Source: Alcanivorax profundi
Lineage (GTDB): Bacteria > Pseudomonadota > Gammaproteobacteria > Pseudomonadales > Alcanivoracaceae
DNA: 64,000 nucleotides
NCBI RefSeq assembly: GCF_003597125.1
Contig: NZ_QYYA01000001.1
Location: 372,001 to 436,000 of the forward strand
Reading direction: 5' to 3'
How positions within the stretch are numbered: position 1 is the stretch's first letter; each line of letters opens with the position of its first letter. The notes below the pieces were generated by a model. That model was not told the DNA's origin. It did no database searches and saw nothing but the letters and a program-made list of their open reading frames with translations. This document shows, piece by piece, positions 63,441 through 64,000 of the stretch. Made by a program: the position numbers and the translations under genes.

Positions 63441-64000
63441 ATGGCGCTTGATTACGCATTGCTGGATGTATTCGCGGGGGCTCCGTTTCAGGGCACCCAA
63501 ATCCCCGTCGTGATGCTGACGGGAAAGAGCATGGATGCACAGGGGAAGACCGCGATCGCCAGCGAATTCCAGCAGACCGAAACCGTGTTTATCGAGCCGG
63601 ACAATGCCGCCTCTCCGGTAAGTGTTTTCACCCCCCGAGGGCAGCAGCTATTTGGCGCGCATACTATTTTGGCTGCCTCTTATGTGGCGTATGAAATGGG
63701 GTTGGCCGATGATCAGGGGACGTTTTCGTCATACCTGCTGAAGCAAAATGACCAGCAGATAGAAAGCTTTATTGACAAGACGGATAACGGGCCCGGTGCC
63801 ATTCAGTTTGCCCGTGTCCTCAGTCCATCCATCGACCGTTATACCCCGGAAATTCCTCGGTTGGCAGCCGCTCTTAATATCGACGATAAGCATATCGCCT
63901 TTAGTAAGTACAAACCTATGGTGGTGAGCGTGGATAAGCCGACGCTGATCATACCGTTTACCAAGCCCGAGCATGTGCTGGCTGCCAGCCTGAATGCAGA
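63441..64000 (+). CDS. PhzF-family isomerase, N-terminal part
   Basis: Runs from the ATG at 63441 to the window end without a stop, giving 186 codons. YALLDVFAGAPFQGTQIPVVM, FQQTETVFI (with the catalytic Glu expected at about 46) and TPRGQQLFGAHTILAASYVAYEMG match the PhzF/epimerase fold. Phenazine genes are not nearby; substrate unknown. Confidence 0.85.
   Translation, partial: MALDYALLDVFAGAPFQGTQIPVVMLTGKSMDAQGKTAIASEFQQTETVFIEPDNAASPVSVFTPRGQQLFGAHTILAASYVAYEMGLADDQGTFSSYLLKQNDQQIESFIDKTDNGPGAIQFARVLSPSIDRYTPEIPRLAAALNIDDKHIAFSKYKPMVVSVDKPTLIIPFTKPEHVLAASLNA

Noticed and set aside
1-64000. CRISPR arrays, insertion sequences, prophage or integrase
   Set aside because: No regularly spaced repeats, transposase, integrase or phage structural genes are visible on either strand.

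Overview
The window is a gammaproteobacterial chromosome segment with no insertion sequence, prophage or CRISPR array. The gene set (acyclic terpene catabolism, PsrA, a DUF1302/DUF1329 envelope module, a VolA-type lipase, a phasin, cmoAB, rmf, lexA near topA) points to an oil- and lipid-eating marine bacterium of the Alcanivorax type or a close Pseudomonas relative. This placement is inference from gene content; no rRNA is present to settle it.

Layout. 1-17.5 kb: the 3' end of a TonB receptor, small envelope proteins, cysH (an APS reductase by its cysteines), yheU, a MAPEG protein coupled to mnmC, a hybrid sensor kinase, cmoA-cmoB, a degenerate GGDEF protein, a UbiJ-like SCP2 membrane protein, DUF445 coupled to a one-TM protein, and a phasin. 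17.5-18.65 kb: a gene-free 1.1 kb stretch with a dense cluster of DnaA boxes. 18.7-30.5 kb: a minus-strand atu-type cluster (atuA, B, C, D, E, F and an atuH-like acyl-CoA synthetase; no atuG) with a divergent TetR regulator (atuR) and a coupled 64-codon ORF. 30.6-35.2 kb: tRNA-Val and tRNA-Asp, an acidic microprotein candidate, a coiled-coil protein with a Cys cluster, a cNMP-cNMP-rhodanese protein, nadK and yeaC. 35.5-47.9 kb: a VolA-type lipase, pepN, then a four-gene module of DUF1302 barrel, DUF1329, YCF48 propeller and MMPL/RND permease. 48-64 kb: pyrD, rmf, rlmKL and a glutaredoxin, the lexA-DUF1499-tatD overlapping operon, a cNMP protein, uspA, topA, DUF6586, a lipase-like hydrolase, a LolA-like plus beta-barrel pair, psrA with its own operators, and the start of a PhzF-family gene.

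How the genes work together. Much of the window concerns hydrophobic carbon: uptake or trafficking across the envelope (two LolA-like/beta-barrel sets, one with an MMPL pump), extracellular ester cleavage, CoA activation and branched acyclic terpene oxidation, storage-granule proteins, and PsrA sensing of long-chain acyl groups. The rest is conserved housekeeping for tRNA and rRNA modification, NADP, pyrimidines, sulfur, SOS and topology.

Two families of intergenic inverted-repeat elements (about 100-160 bp) sit directly against stop codons at several loci, sometimes supplying the stop codon. These, the DnaA-box cluster and the envelope module are the most unusual things here.
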